Shown one piece after another: positions 1 through 10,530 of a stretch of DNA of 64,000 nucleotides (the first letter of the stretch is position 1; each line of letters opens with the position of its first letter). Under the pieces are notes generated by a model. That model did no database searches, was not told where the DNA came from, and was given only the letters and a program-made list of their open reading frames with translations. Position numbers and translations under genes: made by a program. This DNA is from Arthrobacter hankyongi (GTDB taxonomy: Bacteria; Actinomycetota; Actinomycetes; Actinomycetales; Micrococcaceae), in NCBI RefSeq assembly GCF_022012395.1, contig NZ_JAKLTQ010000022.1, forward strand, positions 24,544 to 88,543. Direction: 5' to 3'.

Positions 1-2
1 CC

Positions 3-827
3 GAACGGGCCGCCGGGCAGCTGCGGCAGCTGGGCCTGGCTCCGGTGCAGGTGCGCCGCGTGCAGGTCCGGGCCTCCGGGATGGGGCCGGAGGCCGCGGC
101 GCGGACCGCCCGCTATGCCGCCCTGGAGGAGGCCGCCGCCGAGCTCGGTGCCGTGGCGGTACTGCTCGGGCACACCCTCGACGACCAGGCCGAACAGGTA
201 CTGCTGGGGCTGGGCCGCGGCTCCGGCACGCGCTCGCTGGCGGGCATGCCGGCCCGGCGCGGGATCTTCCTGCGCCCGTTCCTGGGCCTGCGCCGGGCGG
301 ACACCGAGGAACTGTGCCGGGTCGAAGGCCTGGAGCCGTGGCACGACCCGACGAACGCGGATCCGGCCTTCCTGCGCTCGCGGGTACGCAGCCAGGTGCT
401 GCCGTTCCTGGAAGAGCAGCTGGGGCCGGGGGTGGCCCACGCGCTGTGGCGCTCGGCGCGGATCCTGCGGGCGGACGCCGACTATCTGGACAGCCTGGCC
501 CGGACCGAATATGCCCGGCTGCGGTGCCCGGCCGGCGGGGGAATCGAACTGGACCGCGCCGGGCTGGCGGAGCTTCCGGCGGCGATGCGGCACCGGGTGA
601 TTGCGCTGGCCACGGCCGAAATGGGCGGGGAGAACCCCAGCTACGAGCGGCTGCTGGCGGCCGAGGCGCTGTTGAAGCGGCAGGGCTCGGCCGGGCCGGT
701 GCAATTGGCCGGCAAGGTCAGCGTCTACCGCCGTTCCCGCGGGCATCCGGTTCCCCAAGACGGTCGCGGCTATGGCAATCTAGTTTTTAGAACAACCGGC
801 AGGCAGGCCGGCAACCCAGATGACTAA
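3..827 (+). CDS. tilS: tRNA(Ile)-lysidine synthase, C-terminal part (5' truncated by window)
   Basis: TilS uses ATP to convert cytidine 34 of the CAU-anticodon tRNA-Ile to lysidine, so that the tRNA reads AUA rather than AUG. The frame is open to the left edge, so the start and the SGGxDS PP-loop lie outside the window. What remains is the rest of the PP-loop ATPase domain (GHTLDDQAEQ, then WHDPTNADP and RSRVRSQVLPFL, typical of the family) and a divergent C-terminal region. The stop overlaps the ATG-led version of hpt. The tilS-hpt-ftsH order is conserved in actinobacteria. The partner position and these motifs make the call firm. Confidence 0.9.
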   Translation, partial: ERAAGQLRQLGLAPVQVRRVQVRASGMGPEAAARTARYAALEEAAAELGAVAVLLGHTLDDQAEQVLLGLGRGSGTRSLAGMPARRGIFLRPFLGLRRADTEELCRVEGLEPWHDPTNADPAFLRSRVRSQVLPFLEEQLGPGVAHALWRSARILRADADYLDSLARTEYARLRCPAGGGIELDRAGLAELPAAMRHRVIALATAEMGGENPSYERLLAAEALLKRQGSAGPVQLAGKVSVYRRSRGHPVPQDGRGYGNLVFRTTGRQAGNPDD

Positions 828-840
828 ACGGGAGCAATTG

Positions 841-1392
<552 letters not shown>

Positions 1393-1417
1393 ACCGGGAG
1401 GCTTGCTTGTTCGCCGT

Positions 1418-1438
1418 GCGGGAACTAATCTTTCCCGC
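1418..1438 (+). terminator. inverted repeat after hpt (possible terminator or operator)
   Basis: GCGGGAA (1418-1424) and TTCCCGC (1432-1438) form a perfect 7-bp stem around a 7-base loop. No T-run follows. Both arms lie inside a direct repeat, CGCCGTGCG at 1412-1420 and 1436-1444. It may end hpt transcription or be a protein-binding site for the ftsH promoter; the sequence does not decide. Confidence 0.35.
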
Positions 1439-1463
1439 CGTGCGTGATCCATTCCGGACGGTG

Positions 1464-1479
1464 TATAGCTGTGTATAGC
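1464..1479 (+). promoter_or_regulatory. possible ftsH promoter, tandem TATAGC boxes
   Basis: A 10-base unit, GTGTATAGC followed by T or G, occurs twice in tandem (1461-1470 and 1471-1480). Each copy contains TATAGC, a fair -10 match, about 60-75 bases before the ftsH start. No convincing -35 is visible at the usual distance, so the assignment is tentative. Confidence 0.35.
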
Positions 1480-1508
1480 GGACCCATCAGCACCACGCGC
1501 TAACAAGC

Positions 1509-1539
1509 AGGAGGACGGGGCGCCAAGCCCCCAACACGC
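1509..1539 (+). promoter_or_regulatory. ftsH ribosome binding site separated from the start by a hairpin
   Basis: The only good Shine-Dalgarno sequence, AGGAGG (1509-1514), lies 25 bases before the ATG at 1540. Between them GGGGC (1517-1521) and GCCCC (1527-1531) make a 5-bp GC stem with a GCCAA loop. Folding would leave about 10 unpaired bases, bringing the site to a normal distance. No in-frame start lies nearer to AGGAGG; the frame meets TAA at 1501. Confidence 0.5.
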
Positions 1540-3573
<2,034 letters not shown>

Positions 3574-3579
3574 GATCCT

Positions 3580-4191
3580 ATGGTGACCGCATACGATGAT
3601 GAGATCGCCGAGTTGGAGATCGACGGCACCGTCGACCAGGACCGGATCGAGAAGGCCGTCCGGGAAATCCTGATTGCCGTGGGCGAGGACCCGGACCGCG
3701 ACGGGCTGCTGGAGACGCCCCGGCGGGTGGCCAAGGCCTATGCCGAGATGTTCGCCGGCCTGCACCAGGACCCCGCTGACGTACTCGGGGTGACCTTCGA
3801 CATCGACCACGAAGAGCTGGTCCTGGTCCGGGACATCCCCTTCTACTCCACCTGCGAACACCATCTGGTGCCGTTCCACGGCCTGGCCCACATTGGCTAT
3901 ATTCCCTCCGCGGAAGGTAGGGTGACGGGGCTGAGCAAGCTGGCCCGGCTGGTGGAAATCTACGCGCGCCGGCCCCAGGTGCAGGAGCGGCTGACCACGC
4001 AGATCGTCGAGGCGCTCGAGGAGCACCTGCGGCCGCGCGGGGCGATCGTGGTCATCGAGTGCGAGCACCTGTGCATGTCCATGCGCGGGGTGCGCAAGCC
4101 CGGGGCCAAGACCGTCACCTCCGCGGTGCGCGGCCAGCTGCGCCAGCAGGCCACCCGGGCCGAGGCAATGAGCCTGATCCTCGGCCGGTAG
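3580..4191 (+). CDS. folE: GTP cyclohydrolase I
   Basis: Opens GTP to 7,8-dihydroneopterin triphosphate, the first step of tetrahydrofolate synthesis. The zinc ligands expected from the E. coli enzyme are present: Cys92 and His95 in [10 protein letters not shown], and Cys165 in [10 protein letters not shown]. The substrate loop GLSKLARLV and the C-terminal TSAVRG segment are also intact. It is 203 residues if ATG 3580 is used, one fewer if GTG 3583 is the leaderless start. It heads the folate cluster folE-folP-folB-folK, which is complete here for the pterin branch. Confidence 0.96.
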   Translation: MVTAYDDEIAELEIDGTVDQDRIEKAVREILIAVGEDPDRDGLLETPRRVAKAYAEMFAGLHQDPADVLGVTFDIDHEELVLVRDIPFYSTCEHHLVPFHGLAHIGYIPSAEGRVTGLSKLARLVEIYARRPQVQERLTTQIVEALEEHLRPRGAIVVIECEHLCMSMRGVRKPGAKTVTSAVRGQLRQQATRAEAMSLILGR

Positions 4192-4259
4192 GCCGCGGAT
4201 CCGGGGTCGGCACCAGGCCAGACCGGAATAGGAAGAACAGGAAGCGGTAACAGACATTG

Positions 4260-5165
4260 ATGGATTCACTTGCGGCGGTTCCGGGCACCGGGCCGGCGAC
4301 CTCCCCGCTGCCCGCGCTGCGCAAGGTACGTGCGCCCAAGAAGTTCTCGGACCTGCCCACGGACCGCGCGGTGGTCATGGCCATCCTCAACGTTACGCCG
4401 GATTCCTTCAGCGACGGCGGCGAGCACACCGACCGTGAGTCCGCGATCGCCTACGGCCTCAAGCTGCACTACGGCGGGGCGGACGTCATTGACGTCGGCG
4501 GTGAATCCACCCGGCCCGGGCACACCCCGGTCAGCCCGGCCGAGGAGCAGGCGCGCATCCTGCCCGTGATCGAAGCCCTGGTCAAGGCCGGCGCCCTGGT
4601 GAGTGTCGACACGATGCACGTCGACACCGCCCGCGCGGCGCTGGATGCCGGCGCCGGCATCATCAACGACGTCTCCGGGCTGAACTTCGAGCCGGGCATG
4701 CCGGAACTGGTGGCCGAGCGCAAGGTCCCCTACATCCTCATGCACAGCCGCGGGTCGGCCAGCAACCAGGACCCGAACGCCCGGTACCACGACGTCGTGG
4801 CCGAGGTGGTGGCCGAGCTGACCGAGCTGCGGGACCGCTTCGTGGCCGCCGGCGTGGCCCCCGAACAGATCATCCTGGATCCGGGGCTGGGCTTTTCCAA
4901 GAAGGGCGAGCACAACTGGGCGCTGCTGCGGGCGCTGCCGCAGCTGGCCGGGCTGGGCCACAAGGTGCTGGTGGCCGCCTCGCGCAAGCGGTTCCTGGGC
5001 AGCCTGCTCAGCGCCGACGGCGCCGCGGCGGCGCCCAAGGAGCGCGACGACGCGACGCTGGCCGTCACCGCGCTGGCTGCCGTCAACGGTGCCTGGGGCG
5101 TGCGCGTGCACGACGCCGGAGCCAACCTCGACGCGGTCAAGGTCGCCGCGGCCTGGGCCAGGTAG
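4260..5165 (+). CDS. folP: dihydropteroate synthase
   Basis: Condenses 6-hydroxymethyl-7,8-dihydropterin pyrophosphate with p-aminobenzoate to dihydropteroate; the sulfonamide target. The two family signatures are clear: MAILNVTPDSFSDGG from residue 40 and DVGGESTRPG at 78-87, followed by the SRKRFLG segment near the C-terminus. The TIM-barrel core starts near residue 35, so the first 35 residues are an extension. ATG 4260 is preceded by an in-frame TTG at 4257. The ribosome site (AGGAAG about 20 bases upstream) is poorly placed, so the start is uncertain. folB begins within 10 bases of the stop. Confidence 0.94.
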   Translation: MDSLAAVPGTGPATSPLPALRKVRAPKKFSDLPTDRAVVMAILNVTPDSFSDGGEHTDRESAIAYGLKLHYGGADVIDVGGESTRPGHTPVSPAEEQARILPVIEALVKAGALVSVDTMHVDTARAALDAGAGIINDVSGLNFEPGMPELVAERKVPYILMHSRGSASNQDPNARYHDVVAEVVAELTELRDRFVAAGVAPEQIILDPGLGFSKKGEHNWALLRALPQLAGLGHKVLVAASRKRFLGSLLSADGAAAAPKERDDATLAVTALAAVNGAWGVRVHDAGANLDAVKVAAAWAR

Positions 5166-5175
5166 GCCGGTGCCA

Positions 5176-5562
5176 ATGGGTGCCAGTACCGCCGCACGCC
5201 CCGACATCATCAAGCTCAGCGGCATTTCCGCCGTCGGCTACCACGGGGTCTTCGAGCATGAACGCCGCGACGGCCAGCAGTTCATCGTCGACGTCGCGCT
5301 GCATACGGACACCCGCGCGGCGGCCGCCACGGACGAGCTGGAGCGCACCGCCAACTACGGCGCGCTGGCCAACCAGGTCCGCGACATCATCGCCGGGGAC
5401 CCGGTGAACCTGATCGAGACCCTGGCCGAGCGGATCGCCGCCGGCGTGCTCGGGGCCTTTGCCGTCAGCGCCGTGGAAGTGACGGTGCACAAGCCGCAGG
5501 CGCCGATCGAGGTGCCCTTCGGCGACGTGACCGTCAGCATCTACCGGGAGCAGGACCGGTGA
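5176..5562 (+). CDS. folB: dihydroneopterin aldolase
   Basis: Converts 7,8-dihydroneopterin to 6-hydroxymethyl-7,8-dihydropterin and glycolaldehyde. Visible family features are GYHGVFEHER (residues 21-30, with the substrate-binding glutamate), the NYGAL segment at 60-64 and the lysine of VHKPQAPI (Lys106) expected at the active site. It is 128 residues, the normal length. An in-frame GTG at 5170 is an alternative start two codons upstream. Its stop overlaps the GTG of folK in a GTGA junction, which suggests translational coupling. Confidence 0.93.
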   Translation: MGASTAARPDIIKLSGISAVGYHGVFEHERRDGQQFIVDVALHTDTRAAAATDELERTANYGALANQVRDIIAGDPVNLIETLAERIAAGVLGAFAVSAVEVTVHKPQAPIEVPFGDVTVSIYREQDR

Positions 5563-6053
5563 GCGTCCGGGCGGTGCTGGCCCTGGGCAGCAACCTGGGC
5601 GAACGCAGCGACACCCTGTCGCTGGCGGTGGCGGACCTGGTGGACACCCCGCAGGTGCGGCTGCGCGAGGTTTCCCCGGTGGTGCAGACCAAACCGGTGG
5701 GCGGGCCCGCGGACCAGCCGGACTACCTGAACATGGTGATCGAGGTCGAGACGGACCTGGCCCCGTTCGAGCTGCTGGCACACTGCCAGGCGGTGGAGAA
5801 CAAGCACCACCGGGCGCGCGATGTCCGCTGGGGTCCGCGCACGCTGGACATCGACATCATCACCTACGGGGACCTGGTCCTGGACGATGAGCGGCTGACC
5901 ATTCCGCACCCGCGGGCGGCCGAGCGTGCCTTCGTGCTGCAGCCGTGGGCGTGGATGGATTCGTCGGCCACACTCAACGGGGTCCCGGTGGGACAGCTGG
6001 CCGCCGCGGCCGCGGACCTGGACGGCCTCCAACCTTTCGGGCCCGGGGACTGA
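5559..6053 (+). CDS. folK: 2-amino-4-hydroxy-6-hydroxymethyldihydropteridine pyrophosphokinase
   Basis: Transfers pyrophosphate from ATP to 6-hydroxymethyl-dihydropterin, giving the FolP substrate. The N-terminal ALGSNLGER (8-16), the pterin-binding QPDYLNMV segment and the metal-binding RWGPRTLDIDI (90-100) are all present, with the paired aspartates at 97 and 99. It is 164 residues, the usual size. The GTG start overlaps the folB stop by four bases. The DUF3180 gene follows after 23 bases. Confidence 0.95.
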   Translation: MSVRAVLALGSNLGERSDTLSLAVADLVDTPQVRLREVSPVVQTKPVGGPADQPDYLNMVIEVETDLAPFELLAHCQAVENKHHRARDVRWGPRTLDIDIITYGDLVLDDERLTIPHPRAAERAFVLQPWAWMDSSATLNGVPVGQLAAAAADLDGLQPFGPGD

Positions 6054-6076
6054 ACGGCCGGGATGGGCGCCGCGCG

Positions 6077-6583
6077 ATGAGAACCGTCAAATACAGCTGG
6101 CTCGGGCTGATCATCCTCAGCAGCGCCGTCATCGGCTGGCTGGCGAACCTGCTCGCCCTGCGTGCCTCGCTGCCGGTGCCCGTGCTGCACCTGAGTTCGC
6201 TGGCCACGATGGCGGCCGTCGCGGTGTTCACGCTGGTGCTGGGCCTGCGGGTGCGGCGCTGGCGCAACGGCCGGCGGGACCGCGAGCTGAACCCGGTACT
6301 GGCCGCCCGCACGCTGGTGCTGGCCCAGGCCTGCGCCTACGCCGGCGGGCTGATCATCGGCTGGCATGCCGGCATCCTGGTGGACCAGCTGGCGCTGCTG
6401 GCCTACCGGCCCGGCGGCGCGGTGCTCTGGCAGGTGCTGGTAATGATCGGGGCCGGGCTGGTGATGGTCGTCGTCGGCCTGGTGGTCGAGCGTTTCTGCA
6501 AGCTGCCGCCGGACGAACCGGATGCCCTCAAGGACCTGAAGAAGGAGGGCCCGGAAACGGCGGGCGAGGGGGAGTATGCCTAA
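6077..6583 (+). CDS. DUF3180 family membrane protein
   Basis: A 168-residue protein with four hydrophobic segments (about residues 8-28, 36-57, 83-103 and 118-142) and a charged C-terminal tail rich in Lys, Glu and Asp. The family is uncharacterised, but in actinobacteria it is found directly after folK, as here (M. tuberculosis Rv3605c is the equivalent position). I chose ATG 6077 because the hydrophobic N-terminus begins there; the frame extends upstream within folK without support. The 3' end overlaps the next gene by eight bases. The role is unknown; the location suggests co-expression with folate genes, not necessarily a folate function. Confidence 0.85.
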   Translation: MRTVKYSWLGLIILSSAVIGWLANLLALRASLPVPVLHLSSLATMAAVAVFTLVLGLRVRRWRNGRRDRELNPVLAARTLVLAQACAYAGGLIIGWHAGILVDQLALLAYRPGGAVLWQVLVMIGAGLVMVVVGLVVERFCKLPPDEPDALKDLKKEGPETAGEGEYA

Positions 6584-7088
6584 GGAGCCGATCGATCCGG
6601 CCGGAATTGCCTGGTCCCGGGTCTCACCTAAATACATCACCGTGCGCCTGATCGGCTGGGCAGCGGCGACGCTGGTGGGCACCGCGGTGCTCAGCGTGCC
6701 GCTGGTGCTGACGCTGAGCGGGATCTGGCCGGCCTTCCCGCTCTGGCTGGCCTGGCTGCTGCCGGCCCTGGAGCTGGCCGTGGCGCTCTGGCGCGGCGCG
6801 CTGATCCCGCGCCAGACCAGGGCCATCGGCTATGCCGAACGGGACGATGACCTGCTGATCCGCGGTGGTATCTTCTTCCAGCGGGTGATGGTCGTCCCGT
6901 ACGGCAGGATGCAGTACGTGGACGTTGCCGTCGGGCCGCTGGAGCGCGCGTTCGGACTGGCCTCGATCAAGCTGCACACCGCCTCGCCGGCCACCATCGC
7001 GGCCCTGCCCGGGCTGCCGGAGGCCGAGGCTGCCCGGCTGCGCGAACAGCTCTCGGCGCGCGGACAGGCAAGGCTGGCCGGGCTGTGA
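6576..7088 (+). CDS. bacterial PH domain (bPH_2/DUF304, YdbS-like) membrane protein
   Basis: A 170-residue protein with two membrane segments near residues 27-47 and 51-70, followed by one bacterial PH-like domain (about 80-160). The diagnostic pattern is RGGIFFQRVMVVPYGRMQYV, with the basic and aromatic spacing of this family. YdbS and YdbT of Bacillus are a pair of such proteins; here too it is paired with a larger three-domain protein whose GTG start overlaps the stop (GTGA). The start overlaps the DUF3180 gene. No enzymatic residues are expected; the molecular role is unknown. Confidence 0.85.
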   Translation: MPKEPIDPAGIAWSRVSPKYITVRLIGWAAATLVGTAVLSVPLVLTLSGIWPAFPLWLAWLLPALELAVALWRGALIPRQTRAIGYAERDDDLLIRGGIFFQRVMVVPYGRMQYVDVAVGPLERAFGLASIKLHTASPATIAALPGLPEAEAARLREQLSARGQARLAGL

Positions 7089-8647
7089 GCATTCCGGAGC
7101 CGCTGTCCGGCACGGGTGCCGGGCCCGACGGCGCGTCCGGAACGCTGGCACCGGATCCGGCCGGCACCTGGCACCGCGTGCATCCGGTCTCGCCGTTCGT
7201 CCGCGGCTGGATCGCGCTGGCCGCCATTGCCTATTTCTTCGGCCGGGACTGGTTCGAGGGCTTCTTCCGCGGGGAACCGGTCTGGGCCGTCGCGGACGGC
7301 CGGCTCGGCTGGACCGCCGCCGCCCTGGGCGTGGTGCTGGTGCTGCTGGTGGGCGGCTACGTGCTGTCCTGGTGGTTCACCCGCTACCAGATCACCGGCG
7401 ACCACGTCCGGGTCAATTCGGGCATCCTGTTCCGCCAGCACCGGCAGGCGCGCCTGGACCGGGTCCAGGCCATCGACATCGTCCAGCCGCTGCTGGCACG
7501 CATCTTCGCCCTGGCCGAACTGAAATTCGAGGTGGCCGACGCCGGCGAGTCCGCGGTGCGCCTGGCCTACCTGCCGCTGGCCGACGCCCAGCGGCTGCGG
7601 GCGGCCATTCTCGCGCACGCCGCCGGCATCCGGCTCGACCCGGCGAAGCCCGAGGAGGCCCCCGAGGCGCCCGAGCAGCAGGTCCTGGCCGTGCCCGGCG
7701 GCCGGGTGGCCGGCGCCGCGCTGCTCTCGGGCACCACCGTGTTCCTGGTCCTGGCCGTGGCCGCCGCGGCGGTACTGGCCTGGCTGGCCGACACCCCGGC
7801 GGCCATGGCGGTGCTGCTGCCGACCCTGTTCGGCACCGCCGCGGGCTACTGGGGCTTCTTCAGCACCGCATACAATTTCCGCGCCGCCATTTCCCCGGAC
7901 GGGATCCGGCTGCGCTACGGGCTGCTGGAAACCCGGGCCCAGACCGTCCCGCCCGGACGGGTGCAGGCGGTTTCGGTCTCGCAGCCGCCGCTGTGGCGGG
8001 CCAAGGGCTGGTACCGGATGCGCGTGAACGTGGCCGGCTACGGAGCCGGCGGCGAGAACGCCGCCGCCCGGACCACGCTGCTGCCGGTGGGCACCCGCCA
8101 GGACGTGATGCAGATCCTGGCCTTGGTGCTGCCGGACCCGGGCACGCCGGACCCGCTGGCGGTCTTCGGCGCAGGGCTGGCGGGCAGCGGCAGCGGCGCC
8201 GGCTTCCGCACCTCGCCGCGCCGGGCGCGCTGGCTCTCGCCGCTGAGTTTCCGGCGCAACGGCTATGCCGCCACCGGGACGGCGCTGCTGGCCCGCTCGG
8301 GCGCCCTGTGGCGGGAACTGGCCGTGGTGCCGCACGAACGGACCCAGTCCATCGCGCTGCACCAGGGACCGCTGGCCCGCCGGCTGGGACTGGCGGACCT
8401 GCGCCTGCACACGACCGTGGGGCCGGTGGACCCGCGGGTGCGGCAGCTGGACACGGCGGCGGCCCGCCTGCTCTTCGACGAACAGGCCGCCCGCGCCGCG
8501 GCGGCGCGGCGGATCGCGGTGCCCGAGCGCTGGCTCGAGCAGCGGCCCGGCAGCGGACCCGCAACGGACACCGGCCCCGCGATCGCCGTGAACGACGCGC
8601 AAGACGAAAAAGACGAGCAACTGGAGCAGGACCATGGCAGAGGCTAA
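7085..8647 (+). CDS. multi-domain bacterial PH protein (YdbT-like)
   Basis: 520 residues with membrane segments near 42-52, 76-97, 213-234 and 241-260, and three bPH_2-like domains: about 98-175 (LFRQHRQARLDRVQAIDI), 263-345 (ETRAQTVPPGRVQAVSVSQ) and 393-470 (ALWRELAVVPHERTQSIAL). Each repeats the same strand pattern as the smaller upstream protein. The tail is acidic and probably disordered. It is coupled to both neighbours, by a GTGA overlap upstream and a 14-base overlap with the DUF2520 gene downstream. A YdbS/YdbT-like envelope complex is the likely arrangement; the function is not known. Confidence 0.83.
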   Translation: MSIPEPLSGTGAGPDGASGTLAPDPAGTWHRVHPVSPFVRGWIALAAIAYFFGRDWFEGFFRGEPVWAVADGRLGWTAAALGVVLVLLVGGYVLSWWFTRYQITGDHVRVNSGILFRQHRQARLDRVQAIDIVQPLLARIFALAELKFEVADAGESAVRLAYLPLADAQRLRAAILAHAAGIRLDPAKPEEAPEAPEQQVLAVPGGRVAGAALLSGTTVFLVLAVAAAAVLAWLADTPAAMAVLLPTLFGTAAGYWGFFSTAYNFRAAISPDGIRLRYGLLETRAQTVPPGRVQAVSVSQPPLWRAKGWYRMRVNVAGYGAGGENAAARTTLLPVGTRQDVMQILALVLPDPGTPDPLAVFGAGLAGSGSGAGFRTSPRRARWLSPLSFRRNGYAATGTALLARSGALWRELAVVPHERTQSIALHQGPLARRLGLADLRLHTTVGPVDPRVRQLDTAAARLLFDEQAARAAAARRIAVPERWLEQRPGSGPATDTGPAIAVNDAQDEKDEQLEQDHGRG

Positions 8648-9563
8648 GCCCGGACGGCTGGGGATCGGCGTCGTCGGCGCCGGCAAGGTCGGTGCCGTCC
8701 TGGGTGCGGCGCTGCGCGCCGCCGGGCACGCCGTCGTGGGCGTCTCCGCGGTCTCTGCCGCCAGCCGGGAACGGGCGGAGAACCTGCTGCCGGGCGTGCC
8801 GGTGCTGGCGATTCCCGAGGTCATCGAGCGCGCCGAGCTGGTCCTGCTGGCGGTGCCCGACGACGCCCTGCCGGAGCTGGTGGCCGGCCTGGCCGGCACC
8901 GGCGCCTGGCAGCCGGGACAGCTGGTGGTGCACACCAGCGGCCGCCACGGCACCGGCGTGCTGGCGCCGGCCCGGGCGATGGGGGCGATCCCGCTGGCCA
9001 TCCACCCGGCGATGACCTTCACCGGCCTGAGCCTGGACCTGACCCGGCTCACCGACTGCGCCTTCGGCGTCACCGCCGACCGCCCGGTCCTGCCGATCGC
9101 CCAGGCCCTGGTGGTGGAGATGGGCGCCGAACCGGTAGTCATCCAGGAGCGGGACCGCCCGCTCTACCACGCCGCGCTCGCGCACGCCTCCAACCACCTG
9201 GTGACCATTGCGGCCCAGTCCGCGCAGCTGCTGGCGGCGGCCGGGGCCGAACAGCCGGACCGGCTGCTCGGGCCGCTGATGCGGGCCTCGCTGGAGAACG
9301 CGCTGGCCTCCGGGGAAGCGGCGCTGACCGGCCCGGTGGCCCGCGGCGACACCGGCACCGTGCGGGTGCACCGGGAGGCCCTGATGCACTACGAGGTGGA
9401 GACCGGGGCCACCGACATCCGGCAGGCCTACGAAGAGCTGGCCCGCGCCACGGCCAAGCGTGCGCTGGCCCGCGGCCTGCTCAAGGACGGCCAAGCCACC
9501 GACATCCTGGACATCCTTTCGCCCCGGACCACACCCCTCAACGATCAGGAGGACCCCCAGTGA
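8634..9563 (+). CDS. DUF2520 Rossmann-fold oxidoreductase adjacent to panC
   Basis: 309 residues. The N-terminus has a dinucleotide-binding motif, [11 protein letters not shown] (12-22), of the 6-phosphogluconate dehydrogenase/F420-dependent NADP reductase type. It is followed by [10 protein letters not shown] and a C-terminal helical DUF2520 domain (about 150-290, with [14 protein letters not shown]). The gene overlaps panC by four bases, and the same pairing is seen in other actinobacteria (Rv3603c-panC). A role in pantothenate synthesis, perhaps as a ketopantoate reductase, is inference from this pairing; the fold fits, but the substrate residues of PanE are not evident. Confidence 0.82.
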   Translation: MAEAKPGRLGIGVVGAGKVGAVLGAALRAAGHAVVGVSAVSAASRERAENLLPGVPVLAIPEVIERAELVLLAVPDDALPELVAGLAGTGAWQPGQLVVHTSGRHGTGVLAPARAMGAIPLAIHPAMTFTGLSLDLTRLTDCAFGVTADRPVLPIAQALVVEMGAEPVVIQERDRPLYHAALAHASNHLVTIAAQSAQLLAAAGAEQPDRLLGPLMRASLENALASGEAALTGPVARGDTGTVRVHREALMHYEVETGATDIRQAYEELARATAKRALARGLLKDGQATDILDILSPRTTPLNDQEDPQ

Positions 9564-10495
9564 GCACGCGCCCGCGGCTTGTCACCACCCAGGCGGAGCT
9601 GAAGGAAGCCAGCACCGAGCTGCTCGGCGCCGCGGCCGAAAGGCACCGGTCCGGCCGGGCCAGCCAGGCGCTGGTGCCCACCATGGGCGCTCTGCACAGC
9701 GGCCACGCGGCCCTGGTGGACGCGGCGCGGGGCGCCAACGACGTCGTTGTGGTCTCGATTTTCGTCAATCCGCTGCAGTTCGGCGAGGCCGCCGACCTGC
9801 AGCGCTACCCGCGCACGCTCGAGGCGGACCTTGACCTGCTGGCTTCGGCCGGCGCGGACATTGTGTTCGCGCCCGCGGTCCAGGAGGTCTATCCGGACGG
9901 CGAACCGCTGGTGCGGATCTCCGCGGGCCGGCTCGGGGAGACGCTCGAAGGCGCCTCCCGGCCGGGGCACTTCGACGGCGCGCTGACCGTGGTCGCCAAG
10001 CTGCTGCACTACGCGCTGCCGGCGCTGCCGGCCGACTTCCGCGCCTACTTCGGCCAGAAGGATGCGCAGCAGCTGGCCCTGGTGCGGCGGATGGTGGCTG
10101 ACTTGGACTTCCCGGTGGAAATCGTGGGGGTGCCGATTGTCCGGGACGCGGACGGCCTGGCACTCTCCAGCCGCAACCGCTTCCTGTCCCCGGCCGAGCG
10201 CGAGGCGGCCCTGGTGCTCTCGCGCAGCCTGCACTACCTGAAGGGGCAGGCGGACCGGCACGAGCCGCTGGACCTCAACGGTGCGCTGGCCATGATCGGC
10301 TCGGTGCCGCTGGTGGAGCTGGACTACCTGGAAGTGGTGGATCCGGCCAGCCTGGCGCCGCTGGCGTTCAACTGCCAGGACACGCCCTTCACCGGGGAGG
10401 CGCTGGCCCTGGCGGCGGCCCGGGTGGGGCCGGTGCGGCTGATCGACAACGTCCGGCTCGGCGCCGGCCAGGGTCCGGGAGCCGAACCGCGATAG
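9560..10495 (+). CDS. panC: pantoate-beta-alanine ligase
   Basis: Joins pantoate and beta-alanine using ATP, the last step of pantothenate synthesis. The nucleotidylyltransferase signature [10 protein letters not shown] is at 40-49 (HSGH as the HIGH motif), with the pantoate-binding FVNPLQFG and the SSRNRFL segment later. 311 residues is normal. The GTG start overlaps the DUF2520 stop (GTGA). In M. tuberculosis panD and coaX lie between panC and lysS; here lysS follows directly, so aspartate decarboxylase must be encoded elsewhere or beta-alanine made another way. Confidence 0.95.
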   Translation: MSTRPRLVTTQAELKEASTELLGAAAERHRSGRASQALVPTMGALHSGHAALVDAARGANDVVVVSIFVNPLQFGEAADLQRYPRTLEADLDLLASAGADIVFAPAVQEVYPDGEPLVRISAGRLGETLEGASRPGHFDGALTVVAKLLHYALPALPADFRAYFGQKDAQQLALVRRMVADLDFPVEIVGVPIVRDADGLALSSRNRFLSPAEREAALVLSRSLHYLKGQADRHEPLDLNGALAMIGSVPLVELDYLEVVDPASLAPLAFNCQDTPFTGEALALAAARVGPVRLIDNVRLGAGQGPGAEPR

Positions 10496-10530
10496 GAAGC
10501 ACGGCCGCGGTAACGGTAACCTTAACTACC

